Positions 36,157 through 45,066 of a stretch of 64,000 bases of DNA are shown piece after piece. The position numbers and the translations under genes were made by a program. Positions within the stretch are counted from its first letter, which is position 1. Each line of letters begins with the position of its first letter. The notes below the pieces were generated by a model. It did no database searches. It had not been told where the DNA came from and saw only the letters and a list, made by a program, of their open reading frames with translations. This stretch comes from Ensifer oleiphilus (lineage in GTDB: Bacteria; Pseudomonadota; Alphaproteobacteria; Rhizobiales; Rhizobiaceae): positions 930,001-994,000 of the forward strand of contig NZ_JABWDU010000003.1 in the NCBI RefSeq assembly GCF_013371465.1. The letters are read 5' to 3'.

Positions 36157-37638
36157 ATGACGATGCCGTGCCCACGCCAGCCACGCATGAGCGGCCCGCT
36201 CGATGCGTTTCGGGAAAGCCTTGCCGGCGACGATACAATCGCGGCGCTGCGGGCGGGGCTGGTCGGCAAGACTGCCAAAATCGAGGGTCCCTTCGGCGTC
36301 AAGAACCTCGTCTATGCCGACTATGTCGCCTCCGGCCGGGCATTGATGCAGATCGAGCAATTCATTCTCGAACAGGTACTGCCCTACTACGCCAACAGCC
36401 ACACCGAGGCGTCCTACTGTGGCGGCGCGATGACCCGGCTGCGGCGCGATGCGCGCGCGGTGATCGCCGACTGCTGCGGGGCCGGGCCAGAGCATGCCGT
36501 GATCTTCGCCGGCTCCGGTGCTACGGCCGGCATCAATCGGCTTGTTAATCTGCTGGGGGTCACCGAGGCGGTCTCCACTGGGCGGCGCGTGCGCATCCTA
36601 ATCGGCCCCTATGAGCATCATTCCAACATCCTGCCCTGGCGCGAAAGCGGCGCCGAGGTGGTCGAGATTGCCGAATGTCCAGCGGGTGGGCCGGATCTCG
36701 TCGCACTCGAGGAAGCGCTGAAGCAACCGGCCGATCTCACGGTTTGCGCTTTCTCCGCCGCCTCCAATGTCACGGGCATCGTCACCGATGTTGCAGCCGT
36801 CACCCGGATTTCCAAGGCCGCAGGTGCAAAGATGGTGTGGGACTATGCCGGCGCCGGCCCCTACCTGCCGATCGACATGTCGCCCGACAAGGACGCGGCA
36901 ATCGATGCCGTGGTCGTCTCGCCGCACAAGTTCATCGGCGGGCCCGGCACGTCGGGCGTCCTGATCCTGCGACGCGACGCGGCTGTCACGACCACACCCT
37001 CGTGGCCCGGCGGCGGCACCGTGAAGTTCGTTTCGCCGACCGGCCATGACTACACCCAAAGCCTCGAGGCACGCGAGGAGGCCGGCACGCCGAACGTCGT
37101 CGGCGATATCCGCGCGGCACTCGCCTTTCTCGTCAAGGAGGCGATCGGCGCCGAGGCAATGCAGGCGCGAAATGCCGAGCTGACCCGCCGCGCAATCGCC
37201 GCGTGGTGCGGCAACGAGCGACTGGAACTGCTTGGTCCTCTCGGACCGAAGCGGTTGCCGATCTTTTCCTTCCGCGTCAGGGACGGCAAGGGCGGCCATG
37301 TCCACCAGCAACTGGTGACCCGCATGCTCAGCGATCGCTTCGGCATCCAGGCACGCGGCGGCTGCGCCTGCGCCGGACCCTATGTGCACCGACTGCTCGG
37401 CATCGACGACAAAGAGTCGCAGCGCCTGCGTGAGGCCATCCTTTCAGGACAGGAAATGCTGAAGCCGGGTTTTGTCCGACTGAACTTCAGCGTTCTTCTT
37501 TCAGATGAGGAAGTGGCGTTCATCCTCGAGGCCGTGGCACAGCTTGCAACCGACGCGGTCAGCTACGAGCAGCACTATGATTTCGATCCGGCACGCGCCA
37601 TTTTCTTCCCGCGCGCAGCCCTTGCAATAGGGGCGTGA
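36157..37638 (+). CDS. Class V aminotransferase-fold PLP enzyme (cysteine desulfurase-like)
   Basis: A 493-residue PLP enzyme of the aminotransferase class V group that includes SufS/IscS. The PLP Schiff-base lysine is in VVVSPHKFIGGPG, GSGATAGINRL and GPYEHHSNILPW match the cofactor site, and RGGCACAGPY holds a cysteine near the usual catalytic loop. The protein is about 80 residues longer than SufS. It starts a three-gene operon with a persulfide-dioxygenase-like protein and a sulfite exporter family protein, which supports a role in removing sulfur from cysteine or a related thiol. GGGAGG lies five bases before the ATG at 36157. Confidence 0.8.
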   Translation: MTMPCPRQPRMSGPLDAFRESLAGDDTIAALRAGLVGKTAKIEGPFGVKNLVYADYVASGRALMQIEQFILEQVLPYYANSHTEASYCGGAMTRLRRDARAVIADCCGAGPEHAVIFAGSGATAGINRLVNLLGVTEAVSTGRRVRILIGPYEHHSNILPWRESGAEVVEIAECPAGGPDLVALEEALKQPADLTVCAFSAASNVTGIVTDVAAVTRISKAAGAKMVWDYAGAGPYLPIDMSPDKDAAIDAVVVSPHKFIGGPGTSGVLILRRDAAVTTTPSWPGGGTVKFVSPTGHDYTQSLEAREEAGTPNVVGDIRAALAFLVKEAIGAEAMQARNAELTRRAIAAWCGNERLELLGPLGPKRLPIFSFRVRDGKGGHVHQQLVTRMLSDRFGIQARGGCACAGPYVHRLLGIDDKESQRLREAILSGQEMLKPGFVRLNFSVLLSDEEVAFILEAVAQLATDAVSYEQHYDFDPARAIFFPRAALAIGA

Positions 37639-37641
37639 GCG

Positions 37642-38520
37642 ATGACGAGGCCCGACATTGCGGCTTTCTTCGATCCGCGAACCTGGTCCGTCCAATATGT
37701 GGTCAGCGATCCGAAAACGCGCGCCTGCGCGATCATCGATCCGGTACTGGACTTCGACGAGAAGTCGGGCGCGATAGCGACGGCCAACGCCGATCGGCTG
37801 CTCGACTTTGTTCGCGCGCAAAACCTGGACATCCAGTGGATCCTGGATACCCATCCGCATGCCGACCATTTTTCGGCCTCCGCCTACCTGAAGGCCAAGA
37901 CCGGCGCACCCACGGCCATCGGCGCGCATATCACCGATGTCCAGAAACTGTGGGCCGACATCTACAACTGGCCAGGCCTGAAAACGGACGGATCGCAATG
38001 GGACCGGCTGTTTGATCGCGGCGACACGTTCCGGATCGGCAGTCTCGAGGCCGGGGTGATGTTCTCGCCGGGCCATACGCTGGCATCGATCACCTATATC
38101 GTCGGCGACGCGGCCTTCGTGCACGACACGGTGTTCATGCCGGACAGCGGAACTGCGCGCACCGATTTCCCCGGCGGCAGCGCCAACGCGCTGTGGGCGA
38201 GCATCCGCGATATCATGGCTCTGCCTGACGACACCCGCATCTTCGTCGGCCACGATTATCAGCCAGGCGGCCGGGAACCGCGCTGGGAAAGCACTGTCGC
38301 CCTGCAGAAGGCGGATAACATCCATTTGACGCGCTATGCCTGCGAAAGCGAGTTCGTCGCGTTCCGCGAGGGACGGGATAGAACGCTGCCGATGCCCAAG
38401 CTCATCCTCCACGCCCTGCAGGTCAACATCAACGGTGGCCGGCTTCCGGAGCCCGAGAAAAACGGCCGGCGCTACCTGAAATTCCCGATCGACGCGCTGC
38501 GAGGCGCAGCATGGTCCTGA
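37642..38520 (+). CDS. MBL-fold persulfide dioxygenase-like (ETHE1/Blh family)
   Basis: A 292-residue metallo-beta-lactamase-fold protein. The metal motif THPHADHF is at about residues 71-78, a further His is in SPGHTLASI, the Asp in VHDTVFMPDSGTARTDFPGG, and GHDYQPGG provides the last ligand. The mononuclear-iron motif and the DSGTARTDFPGG loop are hallmarks of ETHE1/Blh persulfide dioxygenases, which oxidise glutathione persulfide to sulfite in the cytoplasm. It begins three bases after the class V gene and is followed by a TauE/SafE exporter. Confidence 0.88.
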   Translation: MTRPDIAAFFDPRTWSVQYVVSDPKTRACAIIDPVLDFDEKSGAIATANADRLLDFVRAQNLDIQWILDTHPHADHFSASAYLKAKTGAPTAIGAHITDVQKLWADIYNWPGLKTDGSQWDRLFDRGDTFRIGSLEAGVMFSPGHTLASITYIVGDAAFVHDTVFMPDSGTARTDFPGGSANALWASIRDIMALPDDTRIFVGHDYQPGGREPRWESTVALQKADNIHLTRYACESEFVAFREGRDRTLPMPKLILHALQVNINGGRLPEPEKNGRRYLKFPIDALRGAAWS

Positions 38521-38617
38521 CGCCTTTCCCTTCGAGACAACGCTCGGCAACAGGGCTTTCCACCGGCCCGGATGCATCGCCGATATCGTCGTTTCACGCT
38601 CGACGGGGCTGGACACG

Positions 38618-39394
38618 ATGACGCCAGACGTCGTCCAGTTCGTCCTGGCAGCACTGTGCGGCGGTCTCGTCGGTTTCAGCCTGGGATTGTTTGGCGGCGG
38701 TGGTTCGATCCTGGCCGTCCCCCTTCTCGTCCAGGTCGTCGGGGTCAGCAACGTGCATGTGGCGATCGGGACCAGCGCCGTCGCGGTTGCGGTGAACGCG
38801 CTGTCGGGACTGGCGATGCATGCGCGACACGGCACGGTGAAATGGCGCTGCGCCGCGATGTACTGCATTACCGGCATTGGCGGCGCATGGATCGGCGCAA
38901 CGCTCGGCAAGGCCCTGGATGGACAAAGGCTCCTGCTGCTGTTCGCGGCGCTGATGGCTGTCGTCAGCCTCACCATGCTGCGACGACGTCACATGGTCGG
39001 CGATCCGGCATCCAGTTGCACGCCGAGAAACGCGCCAAAAGTGCTCTCCTTCGGAGCTGGAACCGGCATCGTCTCCGGCTTCTTCGGGATCGGTGGCGGG
39101 TTCCTGATCGTGCCGGGCCTGATGGTTTCCACCGGCATGCCGACGATCAACGCAGTCGCCACATCACTGGTCGCCATTTCCGCGTTCGGCCTGACGACCG
39201 GGGCAAGCTACACATTCTCCGGCCTCGTTGACTGGCCGCTCGCTTTTTCATTCATCGGCGGCGGAGCACTTGGCGCGCTCACGGGTTGCCGCACCGCCCA
39301 CAGCTTCAGCAGGTATCAATCCACGTTGAATCTCCTGTTTGCGGCACTCACCTTCGCCGTCGCAATCGGTCTGGCGCTTTATGCCTTGCGGTAG
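38618..39394 (+). CDS. TauE/SafE family sulfite exporter-like permease
   Basis: A 258-residue membrane protein with about eight helices in two repeats. The first repeat has GFSLGLFGGGGSILAVPLLV and the second GIVSGFFGIGGGFLIVPGL, the glycine-rich signature of TauE/SafE. Family members export sulfite or sulfoacetate. Downstream of a persulfide dioxygenase, sulfite is the natural cargo. A 97-base gap precedes it, still compatible with an operon. Confidence 0.85.
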   Translation: MTPDVVQFVLAALCGGLVGFSLGLFGGGGSILAVPLLVQVVGVSNVHVAIGTSAVAVAVNALSGLAMHARHGTVKWRCAAMYCITGIGGAWIGATLGKALDGQRLLLLFAALMAVVSLTMLRRRHMVGDPASSCTPRNAPKVLSFGAGTGIVSGFFGIGGGFLIVPGLMVSTGMPTINAVATSLVAISAFGLTTGASYTFSGLVDWPLAFSFIGGGALGALTGCRTAHSFSRYQSTLNLLFAALTFAVAIGLALYALR

Positions 39395-39510
39395 GATCGC
39401 TGGCGCGTGCCGGAGAGCGTTTCGGCGGCACTCTGGCGCCGCAGGACAATTCCCCACAGAGAACAATGTCTGTCACCTAGCCGACGTCAGGTTGTATTCC
39501 GCATGTGCGA

Positions 39511-40332
39511 ATGACGCCTCATGACACGAGCCTCCGAGACGTCGGTACGATGGGTCCCATGCTGGATTTGATCAGGCAATCCCTGCCCCAGTTTACGCCC
39601 GCCGAGCGCAGGATCGCGGAAGCGATCCTGGACACGCCGAGCACGGCGATCACGGATGCTGCGCGCGTCGTCAAGGTCAGCGAACCCTCGATCATCCGCT
39701 TCTGCCGCAGGTTCGACTGCGACGGCCTTCCGGATTTCCGCCTGAAACTTGCCCACCAGCTTGCCGTCCGCCAGTCCACCGCGACCATCGCCGAAAGCGG
39801 AACCGATCCGTTCGCCGGCATGGTGGACGACATCTTCAATCGCGCGGCGGAAGCGTTGCGGGAGACGCGGCATGACCTCGACCTCGATTCCCTGCGTCGC
39901 GCGGTAAGCCTTCTGGCGCGTGCCCGCAGGATCGACGTCTATGGCTATGGTGGATCCGGCTTCCTGGCAGGCGAAGCCCTGCATCGCATGGCCTGCCTCG
40001 GGATCGCGAGCGTCGCCTATTCCGATCCGACATTGCAGATGGTTTCGGCGGCACGCCTCTCCCCCTCAGATGTGCTGTTCGTCCTCTCCTTTTCCGGCCA
40101 CACCAGCTATCTGATTTCCAACATCGAGATCGCCAAGAAATCGGGCGCGCGCGTCGTCGCCATCTGTCCTGGCGGCTCCATCGTCGCCTCGCTTGCCGAC
40201 GGGAACATCAATCTCAATGCCTACCGCACATCCGCGGGGCCACTCATCGTTCCGACCGGCCGCGCGCCCATGTATGTGATGCTGGACGTTCTCATCGCGC
40301 TGCTGGCTCCTGAACTCGGCAAGACCGATTGA
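39511..40332 (+). CDS. RpiR-family regulator
   Basis: A 273-residue RpiR-type regulator: N-terminal helix-turn-helix at about residues 20-75 (DAARVVKVSEPSIIRFCRRF) and C-terminal SIS sugar-phosphate-binding domain (DVYGYGGSGFLAGEAL, LFVLSFSGHTSYL). Members respond to phosphosugars and control sugar catabolism. The start is uncertain: ATG 39511, or a shorter form from 39550 that begins MGPMLDL. No sugar operon lies immediately next to it; the uronate locus is 3 kb downstream. Confidence 0.85.
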   Translation: MTPHDTSLRDVGTMGPMLDLIRQSLPQFTPAERRIAEAILDTPSTAITDAARVVKVSEPSIIRFCRRFDCDGLPDFRLKLAHQLAVRQSTATIAESGTDPFAGMVDDIFNRAAEALRETRHDLDLDSLRRAVSLLARARRIDVYGYGGSGFLAGEALHRMACLGIASVAYSDPTLQMVSAARLSPSDVLFVLSFSGHTSYLISNIEIAKKSGARVVAICPGGSIVASLADGNINLNAYRTSAGPLIVPTGRAPMYVMLDVLIALLAPELGKTD

Positions 40333-40495
40333 ACCCTCCCCGGTCAGGTCCTTGCTGTGATGCCCTGGGCCTGCCCCGCCGGCAACCGCAATGCCGTCAT
40401 ACTTGTTACTCCCATAGGACCGGTTCCGGTGCGAAACTGCCTCCAGAGCAATCTCGGGCGAAGACGCCCGCGCCAACGAGGAGGTTTCAAACGCC

Positions 40496-41263
40496 ATGAC
40501 GACATCTGCGGAAAAAGGCGGACACCCCGCCATGCTGACACCACCGGTCGTGTCGCCACGGGCCTGGGAAGAAGCCCGCCAGCAGCTGCTGGTGAAGGAA
40601 AAGGCCCAGACTCGCGCCCGCGACGCTCTTGCCGCCGAACGCCGGCGCATGCCGTGGATGACCGTGGAGAAGGCCTATGCCTTCGACGGCCCTGCAGGCA
40701 GAGCCAGCCTCGCCGACCTGTTTGCCGGCCGGCGCCAGTTGATCGTCTACCGTGCCTTCTTCGAACCGGGCGTTTTCGGCTGGCCCGATCATGCCTGCAG
40801 AGGGTGCTCCATGGTCGCCGACCAGGTTGCTCACATCGCCCACCTCAACGCGCGTAACACCACGCTTGTCTTCGTTTCGCGCGCGCCGCAGGTCGATATC
40901 GCGCGGCTCAAGGCGCGCATGGGCTGGGAGATCCCGTGGTTCACCGTCACCGATGATTTCGAAGCCGACTTCGGGGTCGCCGAATGGCACGGCACCAACG
41001 TGTTCTACCGCGACGGCGAGCGCGTATTCCGCACCTACTTCATCAACAACCGCGGCGACGAACAGATGGGGGGCACCTGGAACTATCTCGACATCACGCC
41101 GCTCGGCCGGCAGGAAATCTGGGAGGATTCGCCTCCCGGCTATCCGCAGACGCCGACCTACAAATGGTGGAACTGGAACGACAACTATGGTGTGGACGCC
41201 GAGCCGGACAAGAAATGGGTCGAAGTGTCGGAAGCAGGCGAAGCGGCGTTCCGGGACCAGTAA
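40496..41263 (+). CDS. DUF899 thioredoxin-like protein
   Basis: A 255-residue member of DUF899, predicted to have a thioredoxin fold. A CxxC-type motif (ACRGCSMVADQVAH) stands where the active site is expected, and the C-terminus has the family segment GTWNYLDITPLGRQE and YKWWNWNDNY. Function unknown; a disulfide or peroxide role is suggested by the fold only. A GGAGG sits eleven bases before the ATG, rather far. It stands alone between the RpiR and exonuclease genes. Confidence 0.75.
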   Translation: MTTSAEKGGHPAMLTPPVVSPRAWEEARQQLLVKEKAQTRARDALAAERRRMPWMTVEKAYAFDGPAGRASLADLFAGRRQLIVYRAFFEPGVFGWPDHACRGCSMVADQVAHIAHLNARNTTLVFVSRAPQVDIARLKARMGWEIPWFTVTDDFEADFGVAEWHGTNVFYRDGERVFRTYFINNRGDEQMGGTWNYLDITPLGRQEIWEDSPPGYPQTPTYKWWNWNDNYGVDAEPDKKWVEVSEAGEAAFRDQ

Positions 41264-41541
41264 AAAACGAGACGCCATGAGCGTGCCGATCGCACACGAC
41301 AGGCGTTTTGCCGGCCGTTGATGCGCGCACTATCGGAAAGGGTCCAAAAGTGCAGGGTATGACATCGGGCCCGGGCCGGACCGGCCGTATCCTCGCACTC
41401 GCGCGTTTGTCGCGCCAAAACTCCACGAGCTTTGCCGAATCGCTCGCATACCGCTAAGGCATTCGTCGCGCGTTCAACGGGACGGGCGAAGGGTGCTGCA
41501 GCGCCTCGGTCCTGCTGCACAAGACCAGCCGGAAGAATGCC

Positions 41542-42132
41542 TTGAAGACTATCGCCATCGATTTCGAAACCGCCAACGAGCAGCGCGGCAGCGCCTGCTC
41601 CGTCGGTCTGGCATGGATCGAGGATGATCGTGTCGTGCGGGTCGAGGAACGGCTGATCCGCCCGAAGACAATGCGCTTTTCCTCCTTCAACATCGCCATT
41701 CACGGCATTCGTCCGGAACATGTCGAAGATGCGGGCGAGTTTCCCGAGGTGATGGACGAGTTCGCCGACGACTTTCGGGGCGCGACCATGATCGCCCACA
41801 ATGCCGCCTTCGATTTTAGCGTCTGGCGTTCTTGTCTCGATCTCTACCGGCAGGATTACCCGGACCTGTCCTATCTCTGTTCTGTGAAGATGGCGCAAAA
41901 GGTCTGGCCGCATCTCGGATCGCACAAGCTCAACATCCTGGCCGGCCATCTCGGATTGACCTTCGCCCATCACAACGCTGCCGAAGATGCGGCCATCTGC
42001 GCCGAGGCGGCAATTGCAATTGCCCGATCTCTGCGTGTTCCGCAGGTCAGCGACGTACCGACGGCGATTGGCATGAGGGCCGGCCGATTGTTTGCCAACG
42101 GCTACGACCCCTGTACCTGCCGCAAGAAGTGA
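41542..42132 (+). CDS. DnaQ-like 3'-5' exonuclease
   Basis: A 196-residue DEDDh-type exonuclease. ExoI motif IAIDFETAN (residues 4-12), ExoII HNAAFDFSVW (about 82-91) and ExoIII HHNAAEDAAIC (about 150-160) are intact. The start is TTG. It acts on single-stranded DNA or RNA ends; proofreading as Pol III epsilon is not implied because the length and context differ. The C-terminal YDPCTCRKK has a Cys pair of unknown purpose. Confidence 0.8.
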   Translation: MKTIAIDFETANEQRGSACSVGLAWIEDDRVVRVEERLIRPKTMRFSSFNIAIHGIRPEHVEDAGEFPEVMDEFADDFRGATMIAHNAAFDFSVWRSCLDLYRQDYPDLSYLCSVKMAQKVWPHLGSHKLNILAGHLGLTFAHHNAAEDAAICAEAAIAIARSLRVPQVSDVPTAIGMRAGRLFANGYDPCTCRKK

Positions 42133-42332
42133 TCGGCCGACAGTCAGTCCGCCCGGCAAAGGCACCAATGCGGCCACGACCACAGTGCGACCCATGGGGC
42201 ATGAAATAGCAATTCTGCGGATCAACCGACGAAGCCTGCTCACTGGACAATGCACGGAAAAGCGGCCAGAAGGCAGCGACTGAAAACGCCACCGCGACCC
42301 CTCCATGACGGGCGCTTCCGCCTCCGCAAAAG

Positions 42333-43040
42333 ATGTCCGTTCCATGCGCACGCGTTCTGCTGGTCGAAGATGATAACGAGTTGCGCGAAGGGCTTGCCGA
42401 ATACCTGCGGCTCAACGGCATCGAGGTCGTGGAAGCCAACTGCGGCACAGCCTTCCACAGGGCGATGCGCGCGGAGCGTTTCGACGTGGCAATTCTCGAC
42501 CTGAACCTGCCGGATGCGAACGGATTTGAGCTTGCCGCCAGCCTTTCGCCGGATCGTACGCGACCAGGCGTCATCATGCTCACTGCCCGCACCCGCCCGG
42601 CGGACCGCATTCGCGGCTACGCCGAAGGCGCCGACCTCTACATGACAAAGCCGGTAGCCGGCCAGGAACTGTTGCTCGCCGTGCGAAATCTGGTTTGTCG
42701 CATCCGGGCTTTCGAAACGGCAACGCAGGAAGCCGTGCGACAGCCCCGGCGGTTGAATGTGCGAATGCGACGCCTGACGGCGCCAAACGGCCGCAACATC
42801 GAACTGACGGGAAGGGAAACCTTGCTCGTCGAACAGTTTGCCGGACTGGACGGAAAACCGGTTTCGCGCCACGTGCTTGCAGATGCCATGAAATACGGAA
42901 CACAGAGTGCGGAAAGCCGTGGCCTTGACGCCGCTCTGCGGCGGTTACGCCAGAAGATTATCGATGCCGGATTGGAGCCGCCCGTGGTCGGCATCCAGAA
43001 CATCGGTATCAGGTTCACGGACACTCTCGCACTGACGTGA
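42333..43040 (+). CDS. Orphan OmpR-type response regulator
   Basis: A 235-residue response regulator. The receiver domain holds the acidic pair in VEDDNE, the phospho-acceptor Asp in DLNLPDANG (near residue 56), Thr in MLTAR and Lys in MTKP. A C-terminal winged helix (about 140-230, GLDAALRRLRQKI) should bind DNA. No histidine kinase is adjacent, so the partner is unknown. It stands between the exonuclease gene and the convergent uronate operon. Confidence 0.82.
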   Translation: MSVPCARVLLVEDDNELREGLAEYLRLNGIEVVEANCGTAFHRAMRAERFDVAILDLNLPDANGFELAASLSPDRTRPGVIMLTARTRPADRIRGYAEGADLYMTKPVAGQELLLAVRNLVCRIRAFETATQEAVRQPRRLNVRMRRLTAPNGRNIELTGRETLLVEQFAGLDGKPVSRHVLADAMKYGTQSAESRGLDAALRRLRQKIIDAGLEPPVVGIQNIGIRFTDTLALT

Positions 43041-43138
43041 ACCCGGTCGGCAGGCCCCGAAGTTCGCCTGTCGAGCGCGGACAAACCAACGGGACATCGC
43101 GACTTCTTTGTCAGGATATTGACGAGACGGGGGCGTTT

Positions 43139-44158
43139 TCAGCCCAAGGCTGCGGCTTCAACCGAGAGCCGGTAGCGCGTGATGAATGGCTGATCCGGAT
43201 GGAAGGACAGCGAGGTCGGGGCGGTCGGTGAAGCCACCGGGTTGTCGGCCGTCGACACGGCTGGACCGAGGTCGAAGGCCGCGCAGACCGGCTCAACGCC
43301 GAGGGCCAGATGTTTGCCCTCCCAAGGATAGGCCGTCCGGCCGCGATTGCTGTACCAGAGCAGCAGACTGGGGAAATGCTCTTTCTGCCATTCAAGCCGC
43401 GCGCGAAACCCCTCGTCACGATAGTGCAGGGCGACCACGCCATCGATACCGACAAGCTGCAGCAATTCTTCGGCATTGCGGTCAAGCGGCACCGACCCGC
43501 CGTCGATAAGGCTGCCATCGCGGGCATCAACGCCATCGAGGGTCGACCATTGTCGACCCGGCGCAAACAGGCCAGCGTCCGGCTCCACATCGCCGGGAAA
43601 GCTGCGCACCTCGTCATACCTTCCGGGTTCGAGCCTGACGGATCGGGCGCGCGGCGTCAGACGGAAGGTGGGGTGCAGGCCGATGGGCAACCTGCAGGGT
43701 CGCCGCACCTCGATTTCGAGCGTGATATCGATAGCGGCGGCCTGCGGGTCCGGGACGATGCGCCGGCACAATTGGCGCACCGGATGACCGTCGGGATAGC
43801 TGCACGTCAAATTGACCTGCCGCTCGTCGCAGTCGCCCCAGCTCCAATGCACGTTCGACCCGTGGCCGTGCGGCACGTCGGCGCCGGCAAAAGTCTCGCC
43901 TGCGTCTGACCAACCTTTCGGCAGCGGGCGTGAACCGTCGCTGCCGAAGGGCACGCAGGGCCACTCGCCGCGCAATTCCCGAAGGATCGGCGGCAGCGTC
44001 GCTCGGTTCGGGTCCTGACCCCAGGGCGCGACATGCAGCGGGCTGACCTGCCGCCCATCGGGCAACAGGAAGGTGACCGGCCCCAGCATGCCGCCGAGGG
44101 ACTGCACCGCCAGACATCCGTGCGCCCAAGCCAGGCCGCGCCTTGTCGTCTCCATCAT
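43139..44158 (-). CDS. Aldose 1-epimerase-like protein
   Basis: A 339-residue protein of the galactose-mutarotase fold. LPIGLHPTFRL corresponds to the conserved His loop, and FPSLLLWYSNRGRTAYPW, then LALGVEPVCAAFD with a Glu and Cys in the position of the catalytic Glu, are consistent. It would interconvert sugar anomers in the cytoplasm. It is the last gene of the uronate operon and overlaps the SMP-30 gene by four bases, so the two are coupled. Confidence 0.7.
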   Translation of the reverse strand: MMETTRRGLAWAHGCLAVQSLGGMLGPVTFLLPDGRQVSPLHVAPWGQDPNRATLPPILRELRGEWPCVPFGSDGSRPLPKGWSDAGETFAGADVPHGHGSNVHWSWGDCDERQVNLTCSYPDGHPVRQLCRRIVPDPQAAAIDITLEIEVRRPCRLPIGLHPTFRLTPRARSVRLEPGRYDEVRSFPGDVEPDAGLFAPGRQWSTLDGVDARDGSLIDGGSVPLDRNAEELLQLVGIDGVVALHYRDEGFRARLEWQKEHFPSLLLWYSNRGRTAYPWEGKHLALGVEPVCAAFDLGPAVSTADNPVASPTAPTSLSFHPDQPFITRYRLSVEAAALG

Positions 44159-45057
44159 GTCGAAACCGTGCTGCCAAAGCGGTTTTCCGCCAGTCCAGGG
44201 GTCTCGACTTCCAGGGCAAACAGGCTGCCGGCAAGCCGTTCCCCAGGCTTTGAGAGGATGCTGGCCGTCGTGACGTAGAGCGTCTTCAGGTCGGCGCCGC
44301 CAAAGGTACAGGTCGTGATATTGGTGACCGGCATTTCGATCACCTCCGCGACAGCACCTTCAGGCGACAGGCGCGCGATGCATCCGCCGCCGAAACGGCA
44401 GTTCCAGAGATAGCCGTCGCTGTCCATCGCCGAGCCATCCGGCGAACCGCGGGAGAAATCGGCAAGGAAGGGCCGTTCGTTCGAGATCGAGCCATCGGCC
44501 ACTGCGTAGTCAAAGGCGTAGATCTTGTTTGCGAGCGTGTCGGCGAAATAGAAAGTTCTGCGATCGGGGCTCCAGCAGAGCGTGTTGGAAATGCCGAGCC
44601 CGCGTCGCCATTCGCTCACCGCTCCATCCGGCGCGATGCGGTAGAGAATGCCCTCGCCTGCCGCCGTCTCGCCAAGCTCGCCATCGGGCAGCACGTTGTT
44701 CTTCATCGACCCGACCCAGAAATTTCCCGCCGGATCGGCGCGCCCGTCATTCAGGCGCACGCGCGGGTAACTGGGCAAGCGGAAGCCTTGATCCTCGCGC
44801 CGGTCGCCTTCCGGCCACCACCAGACGAGCTTGGAAGCGAGCGCCAGAAGGAACCGGCCGGGTTCGTCGGTCAGCGAGACCGCCACGACCGGCTCGTCGA
44901 ACAGCCAGGAGCGGACCGAGCCGCTCGCCTCATCATAGCGGTGGACGAGGAAGCGATTGATGTCGCTCCAGTAGAGTGCCTGCTCGGATGCCGACCAGAC
45001 GGCGCCCTCGCCGCATTTGTCGCCGACCGGGGCGACGCAGGTGACGGACCTCTCCAT
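44155..45057 (-). CDS. SMP-30/gluconolactonase family protein
   Basis: A 300-residue six-bladed beta-propeller of the SMP-30/RGN family. KCGEGAVWSASEQALYWSDI, RLNDGRADPAGNFWVGSM and LCWSPDRRTFYFADT carry the Glu, Asn and Asp residues that bind the divalent metal. It opens sugar-acid lactones. It follows the UxuA-like gene by nine bases, with TAGGAGG in front of the ATG, and helps funnel sugar lactones into the same pathway. Confidence 0.85.
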   Translation of the reverse strand: MERSVTCVAPVGDKCGEGAVWSASEQALYWSDINRFLVHRYDEASGSVRSWLFDEPVVAVSLTDEPGRFLLALASKLVWWWPEGDRREDQGFRLPSYPRVRLNDGRADPAGNFWVGSMKNNVLPDGELGETAAGEGILYRIAPDGAVSEWRRGLGISNTLCWSPDRRTFYFADTLANKIYAFDYAVADGSISNERPFLADFSRGSPDGSAMDSDGYLWNCRFGGGCIARLSPEGAVAEVIEMPVTNITTCTFGGADLKTLYVTTASILSKPGERLAGSLFALEVETPGLAENRFGSTVST

Positions 45058-45066
45058 CCGCGCCTC

